Part shown: positions 54,920 to 63,807 of the stretch, one piece after another
How positions within the stretch are numbered: the first letter of the stretch is position 1
Layout of the letters: every line of letters begins with the position of its first letter
NCBI RefSeq assembly: GCF_000949865.1
Contig: NZ_JWJH01000019.1
Span: forward strand, 155,534-219,533
Length of the DNA stretch: 64,000 bases
Direction: 5' to 3'
From: Rhizobium nepotum 39/7
GTDB taxonomy: Bacteria > Pseudomonadota > Alphaproteobacteria > Rhizobiales > Rhizobiaceae
Translations under genes and position numbers: made by a program
Notes under the pieces: generated by a model
Databases searched by the model: none
The model's input: only the letters and a program-made list of their open reading frames with translations
Told to the model about the DNA's origin: nothing

Positions 54920-54950
54920 TTGACCTCAACTATGGTTGAGGAATTATCAG
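54920..54950 (+). promoter_or_regulatory. SoxR-type promoter/operator
   Basis: A -35 element TTGACC (54920-54925) and a -10 element TATCAG (54945-54950) are separated by 19 bp, the overlong spacing typical of MerR/SoxR-activated promoters. The spacer overlaps the dyad CCTCAACTATGGTTGAGG (54924-54941). It closely resembles the E. coli sox box CCTCAAGTTAACTTGAGG. The reductase start codon is 10 bp beyond the -10. Confidence 0.8.
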
Positions 54951-54960
54951 GGAGTGGAAC

Positions 54961-55551
54961 ATGACTGAAGGACGTTCCATGAGCGAGAATACACTTTCCA
55001 TCCGGATCATATTTGGCAGCGCCCGCGATCCGCGGTTCTGCGATGTCATCGGCAAATGGTTGCTGGACCGGCTCGGCCTTTTGCCGGGGATCGAATTTGC
55101 GGTGGTCGATCCGCGTGAGCTTGATCTGCCGCAAGGCCACACGCCCGACCGCGCCTCGGTGCGGCAACTTCGGGAAAGCCTCGATGCCGCCGACGCGTTC
55201 ATCGTCGTCACACCGGAATATAACCGCAGTTACCCTGGCGCGCTGAAGGTGCTGATCGATTCCGCCTATGAGGAATGGGGCGCCAAGCCGGTGGCTTTCG
55301 TGTCCTATGGCGGGATTTCCGGCGGTCTGCGCGCCGCTGAACAGCTTCGCCCGGTGTTTGCGGAACTGCATGCCGTGACGATCCGTGATGTCGTCAGCTT
55401 TGCAAACCCCTGGGACCGTGTCGACGAGGCAGGGCAGTTCGACCCCGGAGCGGCGGCGGAAAGCGCGCTTAAGACGATGATGGGCAAGCTTGGCTGGTGG
55501 GCACATGCGCTGAAGCAGGCGCGTTCCACAACGCCCTATAAAGGGGCGTGA
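54961..55551 (+). CDS. NADPH-dependent FMN reductase / flavodoxin-like quinone reductase
   Basis: 196 residues from ATG 54961 (AGGGAG upstream); ATG 54979 would remove six residues. Flavodoxin-fold motifs are IRIIFGSARDPRFC, the FMN-binding VVTPEYNRSYPGALKVLIDSAYEEW, and FVSYGGISGGLRAAEQL. It reduces flavin or quinones at the expense of NAD(P)H. The SoxR-type promoter ahead of it and the coupled MFS exporter suggest a response to redox-cycling compounds. Confidence 0.9.
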   Translation: MTEGRSMSENTLSIRIIFGSARDPRFCDVIGKWLLDRLGLLPGIEFAVVDPRELDLPQGHTPDRASVRQLRESLDAADAFIVVTPEYNRSYPGALKVLIDSAYEEWGAKPVAFVSYGGISGGLRAAEQLRPVFAELHAVTIRDVVSFANPWDRVDEAGQFDPGAAAESALKTMMGKLGWWAHALKQARSTTPYKGA

Positions 55552-55553
55552 GA

Positions 55554-56756
55554 ATGACTGACAATTCCACGGCGCTGAAACTCACGCTTCTGTTCGTCGC
55601 AACACTTACCATCATGGCCGGAACCACGGTCGCGCCCTCGCTGCCCGCCATCGAGCAAAGCTTCCTGTCGACGCCTGATGTCGAGATCATGAGCCGAATG
55701 GTGCTGACGCTGCCGTCGGTTTTCGTGGCTCTCTGCGCGCCTGTCGCCGGTGTGTTGGCGGACCGTTTCGGCCGCAAGCGGCTGCTGCTCGGCGCGATCC
55801 TGCTTTACAGCCTTTCCGGCATATCCGGCCTTTTTGCCGATAGTCTTGCGGGCCTGCTCGTCGGCCGCGCCTTTCTAGGGTTGGCGATCGGCGGCATCAT
55901 GACGATCGGCACGGCACTGGTGGGCGACTATTTCGAGGGGCCGGCGCGGGAGCGTTATCTCGGCCTGCAACAGGCTTTCACCCAGCTCGGCGGCGTTGTG
56001 TTCGTGGTGGCGGGCGGCTTGTTGGCGGATGTTCACTGGCGCGCACCCTTCGCGGTCTATGCCGTGGCCCTGCTCATTCTGCCGGCGGCTTTGCTTTTTC
56101 TGAGAGAGCCGGCAAGGAACAATAGCGGCGTCAAGAGTAGCGGTGAACAGGCTGTTGCAGCCAACTGGCTGCTGGTGGCCGTGCTGGCGCTGGCGGTGTT
56201 TCTCGTCAACGCCCTGTTCTATACCATTCCCTCGCAATTGCCGTTTTTCCTGCGGGAACTCGGGTTGTTTTCCGGCAGCATTGCCGGATACGCCATCGGC
56301 ATCTTCAATCTGGCCGGCGCGCTGGCGGCGCTCAACTTCGGACGATTGCGGGCGCGGATCGGCGTGACCGTCATTCTGGCGGCCGGGCTGGTCCTGATGG
56401 CAACGGGATTTGCGCTGCTTGCCGCGGCCGAAGGGCTGGTGCCCATGCTTTCGGCGCTTGCCGTGGTGGGGTTCGGCCTCGGCCTCGTGATGCCGTCGAT
56501 CATGTCCACCACGATCATGCTCGCGCCGCTGCGGCTGCGCGGGCGTATCGCCGGCATCGTCACGGCGTCGATGTTTCTCGGGCAATTCATATCGCCGCTG
56601 GCAAGCCAGCCATGGATTGCCCGGTTCGGTTTTGCCACGGCCTATCGCGATATCGCCGTAGTGTTCGCCGTCATGGCTGGCCTTGCAACAATGGCGGCCC
56701 TCATTCAGCGGTGGGCGGCGCTGCGAAAACCACGGCCATTTGCCCAGCGCGGATAA
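55554..56756 (+). CDS. MFS transporter (drug exporter-like)
   Basis: 400 residues with about twelve membrane helices. The MFS motif A between helices 2 and 3 reads GVLADRFGRKRLLLGA. GTTVAPSLPAIEQSF near the N-terminus and the GGIMTIGTALVGDYF block follow drug:proton antiporters of the DHA1 type. It starts at ATG 55554 (GTG 55548 overlaps the reductase stop by 4 bp). Sharing the SoxR-type promoter suggests export of a redox-active compound. Confidence 0.9.
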   Translation: MTDNSTALKLTLLFVATLTIMAGTTVAPSLPAIEQSFLSTPDVEIMSRMVLTLPSVFVALCAPVAGVLADRFGRKRLLLGAILLYSLSGISGLFADSLAGLLVGRAFLGLAIGGIMTIGTALVGDYFEGPARERYLGLQQAFTQLGGVVFVVAGGLLADVHWRAPFAVYAVALLILPAALLFLREPARNNSGVKSSGEQAVAANWLLVAVLALAVFLVNALFYTIPSQLPFFLRELGLFSGSIAGYAIGIFNLAGALAALNFGRLRARIGVTVILAAGLVLMATGFALLAAAEGLVPMLSALAVVGFGLGLVMPSIMSTTIMLAPLRLRGRIAGIVTASMFLGQFISPLASQPWIARFGFATAYRDIAVVFAVMAGLATMAALIQRWAALRKPRPFAQRG

Positions 56757-57131
56757 TATGTAGTCGACAAGCGGGACGGGGTGAACGGGCTATGTCTTGA
56801 TTGGCAAGGGCTGGGGCAAACGCCCTCGCAATTTACCGGCTCATGTTTCATCCGCCCGCTTTTGCGCGTGAAGAAATTGTAAAGTTTTTAACTATAATGA
56901 TTTTTCAGGGAAATGAATTGAGAACAGCGGCCGAAAATCGGCCGTCTTGCGCTCTTTTCCCTCGAAACGTGGCTCTGCGTTTCCGCTTGCGGGTGGGTCG
57001 CCGCGCTGCCGGGAAGTGACCTGTCGTTGTTTGAAGGGCAGGAGTGCTTTTTACCGCATATTGATTGCGGCTGTCGCCAAAGCCGATGATGCGGCTGCCG
57101 AAGCCTTGATGACCGAGGTGTCCGACGTGCA
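56757..57131. other. Intergenic region before the chemoreceptor gene
   Basis: No supported gene. A hairpin CGGCCGA-AAA-TCGGCCG lies at 56928-56944, followed by TCTT, and may end the MFS transcript. An AT-rich stretch TTGTAAAGTTTTTAACTATAATG near 56877-56899 is a possible promoter. Confidence 0.4.
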
Positions 57132-57185
57132 ATGTCAGTCTTACCGAACACCTCCGGCACGGGGAAGGAGCGGTTTTTCGTTGAC

Positions 57186-59147
57186 GTGAGGTTCCCCGTG
57201 TCCTTCCTCCAAAATGCCAGTATCCGTACCAAAATCCTGTCACTGATTCTCCCCCTCTGCATCGTGGGCGCCAGCGCGACCGCCTTCATGTCCAGTCGCT
57301 TCAAGGAAGCAGACACGGCATATTCCGATTTTATCGCCAACGACAATGCCGCTCTCGTCGAAATTGCGCGCGCCAACCGCAATCTGTTGTCGGTGGCCTA
57401 CAGCGCTTATCAGGTCATGGCATATGATGTGAACGGGCCCGAGATAAAGACCGCCAGACAGAACTACACCGATAGCAAAGCGTTGCTCGTGGAGCGCCTC
57501 AACAAGGTCAAGACCGTTTTCCCTGAGGAAACCGCCGCCATAGAAGCCTTCATCGCGCAGGCCCAGGCCATAAGCCTGATGACGGACAAGGCCGTCGAGC
57601 TTGGCATGGCGAACCAGAATCAGGAATCTGCCGCGCAATTGGTCAAGGCGGACGCTTCTATTCAAACCACTTCGCTCGCCATGGTGGCGCTGCTCGACAA
57701 GCTCGCCAAGGGCGTCGCCAAAGAAAGCGACGGTCTGACGGACCAGACCGATTCGACCATTCTGACATCGCTGACGGTTGTCGGGCTTGTCTTTGCAGCC
57801 AGCATACTTCTCGCCCTTTTCGTGGCGTCCCGCGGTATCACGGCACCTATTTCCCGTCTGCGGGAGCGTATGGTGTCGCTCGCCGGCGGCGAGACGACGG
57901 CGGAGATCGACGGTACGGGCCGCAGGGACGAAGTGGGCCAGATGGCGCAGGCAGTTCAGATTTTCCGCGAAAATGCGATCGAGCGCATCCGGCTCGAACG
58001 GGAAACCGAAGCCAATCGCAGCCTGTCGGAAAAAGAACGCATCGAGCGCGAAAAACAGAAGGCCAGCGAAGCGGCCGACGTCAAATTCGCCGTCGACAAT
58101 CTTGCTGCCGGTCTTTCAAAACTTTCTGACGGCGACGTTTCCTATCGCATCGACCAGTCGTTCACCGCGACGCTCGACGGCGTTCGTAACGACTTCAACA
58201 TGTCCGCCGAAAAGCTGCAATCGGCATTGACGCGGGTTGCGCAGAACGCCGGTGGCATCGGTGCTGGCGCAAACGAGATCAAGTCGGCCGCCGACGATCT
58301 GGCCAAGCGCACCGAACAGCAGGCCGCAGCCGTGGAGGAGACCGCCGCCGCTCTGGAAGAGATCACCACCACGGTGAAGGATTCCACCAAGCGCGCCCAG
58401 GAGGCCGGCCTGATCGTCAGCCGCGCCAAGGCAGGCGCCGAACAGTCCGGCGAGGTGGTGCGCCGCGCCGTGGTCGCCATGGAGCAGATCTCCAAATCCG
58501 CCAACGAGATCAGCAATATCATCGGCGTGATCGACGAGATCGCCTTCCAGACCAACCTTCTGGCGCTGAACGCCGGCGTGGAAGCCGCGCGTGCGGGCGA
58601 AGCCGGCAAGGGTTTTGCCGTCGTCGCACAGGAGGTGCGCGAACTTGCGCAACGCTCCGCCAGTGCGGCCAAGGAAATCAAGGCGTTGATCAACACCTCG
58701 AACGATCAGGTGCAGCAGGGCGTTCAGCTGGTGGGCGACACCGGCAAGGCGCTGGCGACCATCGTGTCGGAAGTGCAGGAAATCAACCGGCACGTCGTCT
58801 CCATCGTAGAATCCGCGCAGGAGCAATCCTCCGGCCTCCAGCAGATCAATACGGCGGTCAACCAAATGGACCAGGACACGCAGAAAAACGCGGCCATGGT
58901 GGAAGAGACCAATGCCGCAAGCCACAACCTGGCCAAGGAAGTGGCGTCGCTCAACCAGCTGCTCGCGCAGTTCAAGCTGGCCGATGTCGCCTCTCAGCAA
59001 AAGAGCCAGCCCGCTCCGGTTCGCAATGCCGGCGGCAACGACAAATATGTGGCATCTCCCGTGCGCGCGCTTGGCCGCAAGATTGCTTCCGCATTCTCGG
59101 GCAATGCCGCTGTCGATACGTCAAAGGACGACTGGCAGGAGTTCTGA
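57186..59147 (+). CDS. Methyl-accepting chemotaxis protein
   Basis: 653 residues from GTG 57186; ATG 57132 is an alternative but lacks an upstream ribosome-binding sequence, while GAAGGAG lies 15 bases before 57186. Two membrane helices ([19 protein letters not shown] and [22 protein letters not shown]) bound a periplasmic sensor of about 180 helical residues. A HAMP domain follows, then a second HAMP-like segment, then the signalling hairpin with [35 protein letters not shown]. The C-terminus ends DWQEF, a CheR/CheB-docking pentapeptide. The ligand is unknown. Confidence 0.94.
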   Translation: MRFPVSFLQNASIRTKILSLILPLCIVGASATAFMSSRFKEADTAYSDFIANDNAALVEIARANRNLLSVAYSAYQVMAYDVNGPEIKTARQNYTDSKALLVERLNKVKTVFPEETAAIEAFIAQAQAISLMTDKAVELGMANQNQESAAQLVKADASIQTTSLAMVALLDKLAKGVAKESDGLTDQTDSTILTSLTVVGLVFAASILLALFVASRGITAPISRLRERMVSLAGGETTAEIDGTGRRDEVGQMAQAVQIFRENAIERIRLERETEANRSLSEKERIEREKQKASEAADVKFAVDNLAAGLSKLSDGDVSYRIDQSFTATLDGVRNDFNMSAEKLQSALTRVAQNAGGIGAGANEIKSAADDLAKRTEQQAAAVEETAAALEEITTTVKDSTKRAQEAGLIVSRAKAGAEQSGEVVRRAVVAMEQISKSANEISNIIGVIDEIAFQTNLLALNAGVEAARAGEAGKGFAVVAQEVRELAQRSASAAKEIKALINTSNDQVQQGVQLVGDTGKALATIVSEVQEINRHVVSIVESAQEQSSGLQQINTAVNQMDQDTQKNAAMVEETNAASHNLAKEVASLNQLLAQFKLADVASQQKSQPAPVRNAGGNDKYVASPVRALGRKIASAFSGNAAVDTSKDDWQEF

Positions 59148-59481
59148 TCACCTCTCGATCGGCATCATGCCGATCTACGCCCGGGGATGACTAGAGGCTC
59201 GCGAGCCTGATATCCGGGTCATAACCTGACAACATGCCGCGCAGGATCTGATTGCCTGCGCGGCATGGCTGGAGATGCGGTGGCTTCAGATATGGTGCCG
59301 AATGGCAGGATGCGTCGGTCGGCATCTACGCCGTTACCCAAACGCGCGTGATGCCGGCTAAGACCCAGCGTTCATCGAATTCCTGTCCTCCAGGCTAGCG
59401 GAAGTTTGAACACGCAGGAGGTTGCCACGGAAGCGCGCGGGATTGCGATCTTGACGGTGCTGGTTCGGACGCGGGCGGTGA
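59148..59481. other. Gap between chemoreceptor and GST genes, with a terminator hairpin
   Basis: A perfect 13-bp stem, CATGCCGCGCAGG pairing with CCTGCGCGGCATG (59233-59266), probably ends transcription in one or both directions although no T run follows. Otherwise nothing recognised. Confidence 0.5.
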
Positions 59482-60180
59482 CTATCCCGCTACCTTTCGG
59501 AGCGATTTCTCGATCTCTCCGCCGCAATAGGCATCACCATAGTCTTCAAAGCTCCTACTGTTCAAGGCAGCCAGTGGAGCCGTAGCGCGCACTCGTTCGG
59601 AAAGGCCCCAGATCACTGGCGAAGTTTCCTTGACGATGGCCCTAATGGCTGGGAAGCGGTCAGCCATCGTCGCCCACAAAATGGCGGTGACGATATCCGC
59701 GATACCGGGTTTCTCCGTTCCAAGCATATAACCGGAACCAGCCGTCAGGCCGTTTCTTGCTCCTGTATCCTCGAAAATGCGGACCCACTTTTGTAAACGA
59801 GGGACGAACTTTTCCCACTTCTCAGGTGTCCACATCTCGCGACCGCCGTTGAGCGTCAACTCATCAAGGACGTCGTTGGCGTCGTTTACGACCTTGGCGG
59901 TGAGCGCGCGACCCTCGGCGGCGGCCGGCAGGATATCCAGCCGCTCGCCAAGATAGAGGGCGATCGCCGGCATCTGGGAGATCGCAAAATTACGCTCACG
60001 GTCAATCAGAACCGGCGGCCCCATGAAAGCAATCGGCTGTTTTCGCACCTCACGACCCATAATATCTTTGATCGCATCGACATCGTGTTCGTCCCAGGAG
60101 CATCCACCATGAGCCAAAATTCCCCGGATGAACTGGCCGCGAAACGGAACGGGCCAGTAATAAAGGTCGAAGTTGCTCAT
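59482..60180 (-). CDS. Glutathione S-transferase-like protein
   Basis: 232 residues from MSNFDLYYWPVPFRGQFIRGIL at 60180, with GAGGAG upstream. The N-terminal thioredoxin-like domain includes MGPPVLIDRERNFAISQMPAIALYLGERL, matching the glutathione-binding PVL...QMxAI region. The helical C-terminal domain has GSGYMLGTEKPGIADIVTAILWATMADRFP. The catalytic Tyr/Ser position is uncertain. Confidence 0.87.
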   Translation of the reverse strand: MSNFDLYYWPVPFRGQFIRGILAHGGCSWDEHDVDAIKDIMGREVRKQPIAFMGPPVLIDRERNFAISQMPAIALYLGERLDILPAAAEGRALTAKVVNDANDVLDELTLNGGREMWTPEKWEKFVPRLQKWVRIFEDTGARNGLTAGSGYMLGTEKPGIADIVTAILWATMADRFPAIRAIVKETSPVIWGLSERVRATAPLAALNSRSFEDYGDAYCGGEIEKSLRKVAG

Positions 60181-60651
60181 GCCGTACTCCTCTTTGTCAC
60201 GCAAACCATTAACGGGGCTGGCTGTTGCCAGTTCCCATGCGGTGCGCTGAGAGCAAACGCGGAATTTCGATGAGGTGCGTTTACGCTTTGGTGGCTCCGT
60301 GACCGAACGAGTGCGAATTCCTGAGCAAGGCGGTGCGCAAAGTGGAACTGTCGATCAGGGTCTGGACTTTGGGTAAAGCGGGAGATGCGAGAAGGGCCGG
60401 AAAAACGGGTAAATTCTGGCTCATTGTCGCGGAAATGGCAGGAATGGCGCACCCGACATCATTCGATTGGCAAAATATAGGCGAAATTCCCTTTTAAAAT
60501 CAATGATTCTTATTCGGCCAAATGACGGTTTTTGTACTCAGTTTTGTACCTTGAATAGCTTGCCGGTAACGTACTTGGCCACTCTGTGGCGCGCTGATCT
60601 CAAAGCGGGCGGTTCAATTCCGTGATATCGCCTTTGACGCAGGAGCCACAG
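60181..60651. other. Gap at the edge of the accessory region
   Basis: About 470 bp with no supported gene. Base composition drops towards AT around 60470-60550. GGTTCAATTCC at 60611-60621 resembles a tRNA T-arm but no tRNA can be folded around it. This may be the boundary of the accessory segment that follows. Confidence 0.4.
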
Positions 60652-60777
60652 TTGAAGGAAAGCGATATCCGCGGTGCGGAGCTCGCCTTCTGCGAAGCTG
60701 TCGAATTTTACACCTTTCGGTATTTTGCAAGGAGCTTGCCTATGTCTGGGAGCTGCGATGCTCGTCTTGTCCTTTGA
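60652..60777 (+). pseudogene. Possible 5' remnant of a truncated gene
   Basis: TTG 60652 follows AGGAG by eight bases and opens a 41-codon frame beginning KESDIRGAELAFCEAVEFY. The frame becomes unlike coding sequence where it crosses into the opposite-strand nuclease/protease gene at 60708. The KESDIR start recalls N-termini of some SAM-dependent methyltransferases. It may be the stump of a gene cut when the island inserted; this is weak evidence. Confidence 0.25.
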
Positions 60778-62003
60778 TCGGTGAGCATGCCTAGGTTGTT
60801 GAGTTTGACGTGTATGGCCTGTTTGGAGACTTCAAAGTACGTAAGAAGCTGTGTGAGAAGCTGCTCGTATGCTTGATAATTGTGGGGCTGATCGTCTACG
60901 AAAATGTAACCGTGACCCCTGTCTGTTATATCTAGCATGCGCCGAAATTCGGCCGTCTTTCTTTTGAAAATCTCGTCCGGTAGGATTAGGTTAGATGCAA
61001 ACGAATTTGCTTGGAATTCGAGCCGCTCGTACTGGAAGCTGTTTTCCTTTTCGCTAGTTATTCGAAGATCGTTTTCAATGACGCTTTCGGATGCGAGATA
61101 TAGGTGGTGTTTAAGGAAAAAGTGGCCAATCTCGTGGGCGAGCGTAAACCGCTCCCGAGTAACGTTGCCGTGAGCATTAATAAAGATTGTCCTGCGATCA
61201 AAATTTGCTGTTCCCAATATCTCTGTGCCATCAAGGTCGTGGACATGTTGGTCCGTGAGCTGAAGATCTATTGAAAGCGCGGTGCAAATCTCCTCTAGAT
61301 TAATTGGACCTTCTTGATATCCCACCAGTTCTAACAACTCGCGCGAAGCGCTTTTTATCGCATCGGTCGAGAGGTATGGAGCGACCAGATTGGCATCTCC
61401 GCGACTGGGTTGGCTTGAATTTGCGTCGTGTTCAAGGCTCTGCAAGAGTTCCCTGACGGTTCCAAAAAAAAGACCGTCATGAAAGGCCGAGAACTTCAAA
61501 GATTTTTCAGAAGCTCTACTCCTGAAAATTTGTTTCTTTACAAAGTTATTCCCAATCAGTGAACCGCTGCGACGGTCCGCAACGATTTCCAGCCCATATT
61601 CATCGAACTTGACGATACCCATCTTGCTGTGTCGGGCAACATGTTCGGCTCCCGACTGGAGGCGTGACGAGATGACCAATACACCTTTTGCCGCATGGCG
61701 AAAGATTCGGCTCAGCTTGTGCGAAAAATCATTAACGTGAATTTCTGGGATGTTTCCATCGTAATTCTTGCACTCGAACACGATATACGAGTGTGGGGTA
61801 GAGCTCCCTCTACGATAGAACTCAATAACTACATCAAATTCTACTTTTGCGCCTCGTTCGGAGCAAAAGTACTCTTGTTTCCGTAGAATTTTGCAGTTCT
61901 CTGGGGGGTAGGCATCGAAGATCAGTTCGCCACGCTCTTTTTGGGCGATAAGGTACTGATAAAAGGCCTCTTCGAGCTTATCGCCCTTCAGTGTTGAATT
62001 CAC
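60708..62003 (-). CDS. PD-(D/E)XK nuclease - ImmA/IrrE metalloprotease fusion
   Basis: 431 residues from GTG 62003, with TGAGG seven bases upstream. Residues about 1-150 look like an Mrr-type restriction nuclease: E11/E12 in the first helix, D57 in VEFDVVIEF, then E77-x-K79 in IVFECKN. A linker of about 60 residues leads to an ImmA/IrrE domain with FTLAHEIGHFF (H290, E291, H294) and a third ligand in the LEFQANSFASNLILP block (E329). ImmA proteases cleave phage-type repressors; joining one to a nuclease suggests a damage- or phage-triggered effector. No partner repressor gene is adjacent. Codon use is AT-richer than the flanking chromosome. Confidence 0.85.
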   Translation of the reverse strand: MNSTLKGDKLEEAFYQYLIAQKERGELIFDAYPPENCKILRKQEYFCSERGAKVEFDVVIEFYRRGSSTPHSYIVFECKNYDGNIPEIHVNDFSHKLSRIFRHAAKGVLVISSRLQSGAEHVARHSKMGIVKFDEYGLEIVADRRSGSLIGNNFVKKQIFRSRASEKSLKFSAFHDGLFFGTVRELLQSLEHDANSSQPSRGDANLVAPYLSTDAIKSASRELLELVGYQEGPINLEEICTALSIDLQLTDQHVHDLDGTEILGTANFDRRTIFINAHGNVTRERFTLAHEIGHFFLKHHLYLASESVIENDLRITSEKENSFQYERLEFQANSFASNLILPDEIFKRKTAEFRRMLDITDRGHGYIFVDDQPHNYQAYEQLLTQLLTYFEVSKQAIHVKLNNLGMLTDQRTRRASQLPDIGKLLAKYRKV

Positions 62004-62009
62004 GGTTTT

Positions 62010-62027
62010 CCTCAGGATACCTTGAGG
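62010..62027. promoter_or_regulatory. Imperfect palindrome overlapping the ribosome-binding site
   Basis: CCTCAGGATACCTTGAGG has 5-bp perfect outer arms (CCTCA/TGAGG). On the minus strand its end provides the GAGG of the nuclease/protease gene. It could be an operator or an RNA hairpin limiting translation. Confidence 0.4.
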
Positions 62028-62213
62028 GTTTTACCATGATTGCTCCATACCAATACATAGGGGGATTCCATAACGCACAGGTTTAAGGATTGTCAGTTTA
62101 CTTCCAGAAAGCGAACAACAAAGCGATTTCCAATCGTTGGAAAGGTGATATCTGAGAACGTGCCTTTGTGAGGGGTACCAAGGCTAAATCGCCGAACGGC
62201 TGTCGGACTGGTG

Positions 62214-63476
62214 TTAGTCTTTCCCCTTGCCTATCAGTTCAATGAAATTTGGCGGCTCAACATTTTCCTGTGCCGTGGAGAGGCTGGGCCGAAAAAGTGC
62301 ATTTAGGACAAGCGCGCGCTCATTTGCGGAGGCATTACTTGTTTCGATGAGATGGACATAGGTGTCCATCATGGTTTCGCGCTGGCGCGCATCGTCCATC
62401 ATAAGCATAGAACGACCGTTGAAGCGGACGACAAGTCTTATTGCCCAAAAGTAAAGGACGAGCGGCGTTGTAACGATCACCAATTTACTGATGGTAATCG
62501 CCGTCAGGTGCGCGCCATCATTGGGGTTGAGGCCTGTGCTAGCGGCTTCGCTAATTTTCCTAAGCAACTCGCTTGCCTCGCTTATGTGTGTAAGCAGTAA
62601 TAATGGCGGAAATCCCAGCATGATAGCCAAAACAAATGCGGATATCTGAAAGGCTTTTGCTCCTTCATTCGCGCGCTTAGCCCACAGTTTGCGATTAGAA
62701 TCGATACGCAGCTCCTCGCGGACCGCTGTAGAAAAAGCCGCAATGTTGGCTTTACTCGTCTCTACGGTACTGTAGATTTCCTCGACAGTCTCTCTCAGTA
62801 AAGCAAAGCTCTTCTCGGCCTTCTCTGCGCTTTCGATTACTGTAGTCGCACTCGCTACTTTGGCATCAAGAGTTTCCAGAAGGGAAGCGGCTGCATTGCT
62901 GCTCGCTGGGAGGTTTGTCTCTTTCCAAGCGCAATAGGCTCCCATGTGTGCGCTTATAATTGGCGGTGGAGTATCGATTGCATCAACGACTACGCCAAAT
63001 TCGACTATAAGAGCGGCTACAATGGCAACAGTAATCATGATCTGGCCATCGTTTCCTGCCGATGACTGGAGGTGATGCCATTTGACCTTGAAGTCGTTCA
63101 CAGCAGTCAACTTGACCTGTGGATACTTCAAACGCTTGCTGCCCCTTTCGAAATGCGCCAGCTGCTCCAGATAACGCGCGACGAAATTTGCGACCTTGGG
63201 ACTGCTCTCCTGCAACCTGTTTTCTATCAGCAAAATTGTGTCGCCAATTTCGCGCAACATCGCAGCTTCTGGCACTCGATCAGTGATCGGCTGTTCGTGC
63301 TGATCTCCAGCGACTGTCTCTCCTTGTTGAACAAACATATCTCTCACGATCGAGAAAGACTCTTCCGCATACATAATGGCCCCCACGCGAAGCTGTCCCC
63401 AAATGCAAGCATAGATACGCTGCTCGGAAAATTCGGGCGAGTTTTTTCTGCGCGCGCGCTCGAGAGCTAGTCCACG
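62214..63476 (-). CDS. DUF6161-like membrane protein, 5' end interrupted by an IS element
   Basis: About 420 native residues are readable up to the IS boundary at 63476; the frame continues into the IS but those codons are not native. ATG 63374 (MYAEESFSIV) would give 386 residues. There is a hydrophobic segment IMITVAIVAALIVEFGVVV, a coiled-coil region, and two strong membrane helices (ISAFVLAIMLGFPPLLLL and LVIVTTPLVLYFWAIRLVV). The C-terminal RQRETMMDTYVHLIETSNASANERALVLNALFRPS block matches the DUF6161 family. Function unknown. It lies 210 bp upstream of the nuclease/protease gene in the same orientation. Confidence 0.7.
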   Translation of the reverse strand, partial: RGLALERARRKNSPEFSEQRIYACIWGQLRVGAIMYAEESFSIVRDMFVQQGETVAGDQHEQPITDRVPEAAMLREIGDTILLIENRLQESSPKVANFVARYLEQLAHFERGSKRLKYPQVKLTAVNDFKVKWHHLQSSAGNDGQIMITVAIVAALIVEFGVVVDAIDTPPPIISAHMGAYCAWKETNLPASSNAAASLLETLDAKVASATTVIESAEKAEKSFALLRETVEEIYSTVETSKANIAAFSTAVREELRIDSNRKLWAKRANEGAKAFQISAFVLAIMLGFPPLLLLTHISEASELLRKISEAASTGLNPNDGAHLTAITISKLVIVTTPLVLYFWAIRLVVRFNGRSMLMMDDARQRETMMDTYVHLIETSNASANERALVLNALFRPSLSTAQENVEPPNFIELIGKGKD

Positions 63477-63540
63477 TGACCTTGCCCCGTTGAAATAATC
63501 CATTTTGAAGTAAGCTCTGGCCCATTGAGAGGACCAGGGA

Positions 63541-63807
63541 ATGAAGCGCAATCGTTTTACAGACGAACAGATCATCGGCATTCTGAAGGAGCACGAGGCT
63601 GGCACGCCGGTCTCGGAGCTTTGCCGCAAGCACGGCGTCAGCGATGCCAGCATCTATAAGTGGAAAGCCAAGTTCGGCGGCATGGACGTATCCGAAGCCA
63701 AGCGATTGAAGACGCTGGAAGACGAGAACACGAAGCTGAAACGGCTCCTAGCAGATGCGATGCTGGACAATGCGGCTTTGAAAGACCTTTTGGGAAAGAA
63801 GTGGTGA
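63541..63807 (+). CDS. IS3-family transposase OrfA
   Basis: 88 residues: MKRNRFTDEQIIGILKEHEA, then an HTH (VSELCRKHGVSDASIYKWKAKFGG) and a leucine-zipper-like region (LKTLEDENTKLKRLLADAML) ending DLLGKKW. Typical IS407-group OrfA, the DNA-binding half of the transposase. It overlaps orfB by 4 bp. Confidence 0.94.
   Translation: MKRNRFTDEQIIGILKEHEAGTPVSELCRKHGVSDASIYKWKAKFGGMDVSEAKRLKTLEDENTKLKRLLADAMLDNAALKDLLGKKW

Noticed and set aside
60590..60660. tRNA-like T-arm sequence GGTTCAATTCC
   Set aside because: Only the T-loop consensus and part of a stem match; no acceptor stem, D-arm or anticodon arm can be placed around it.
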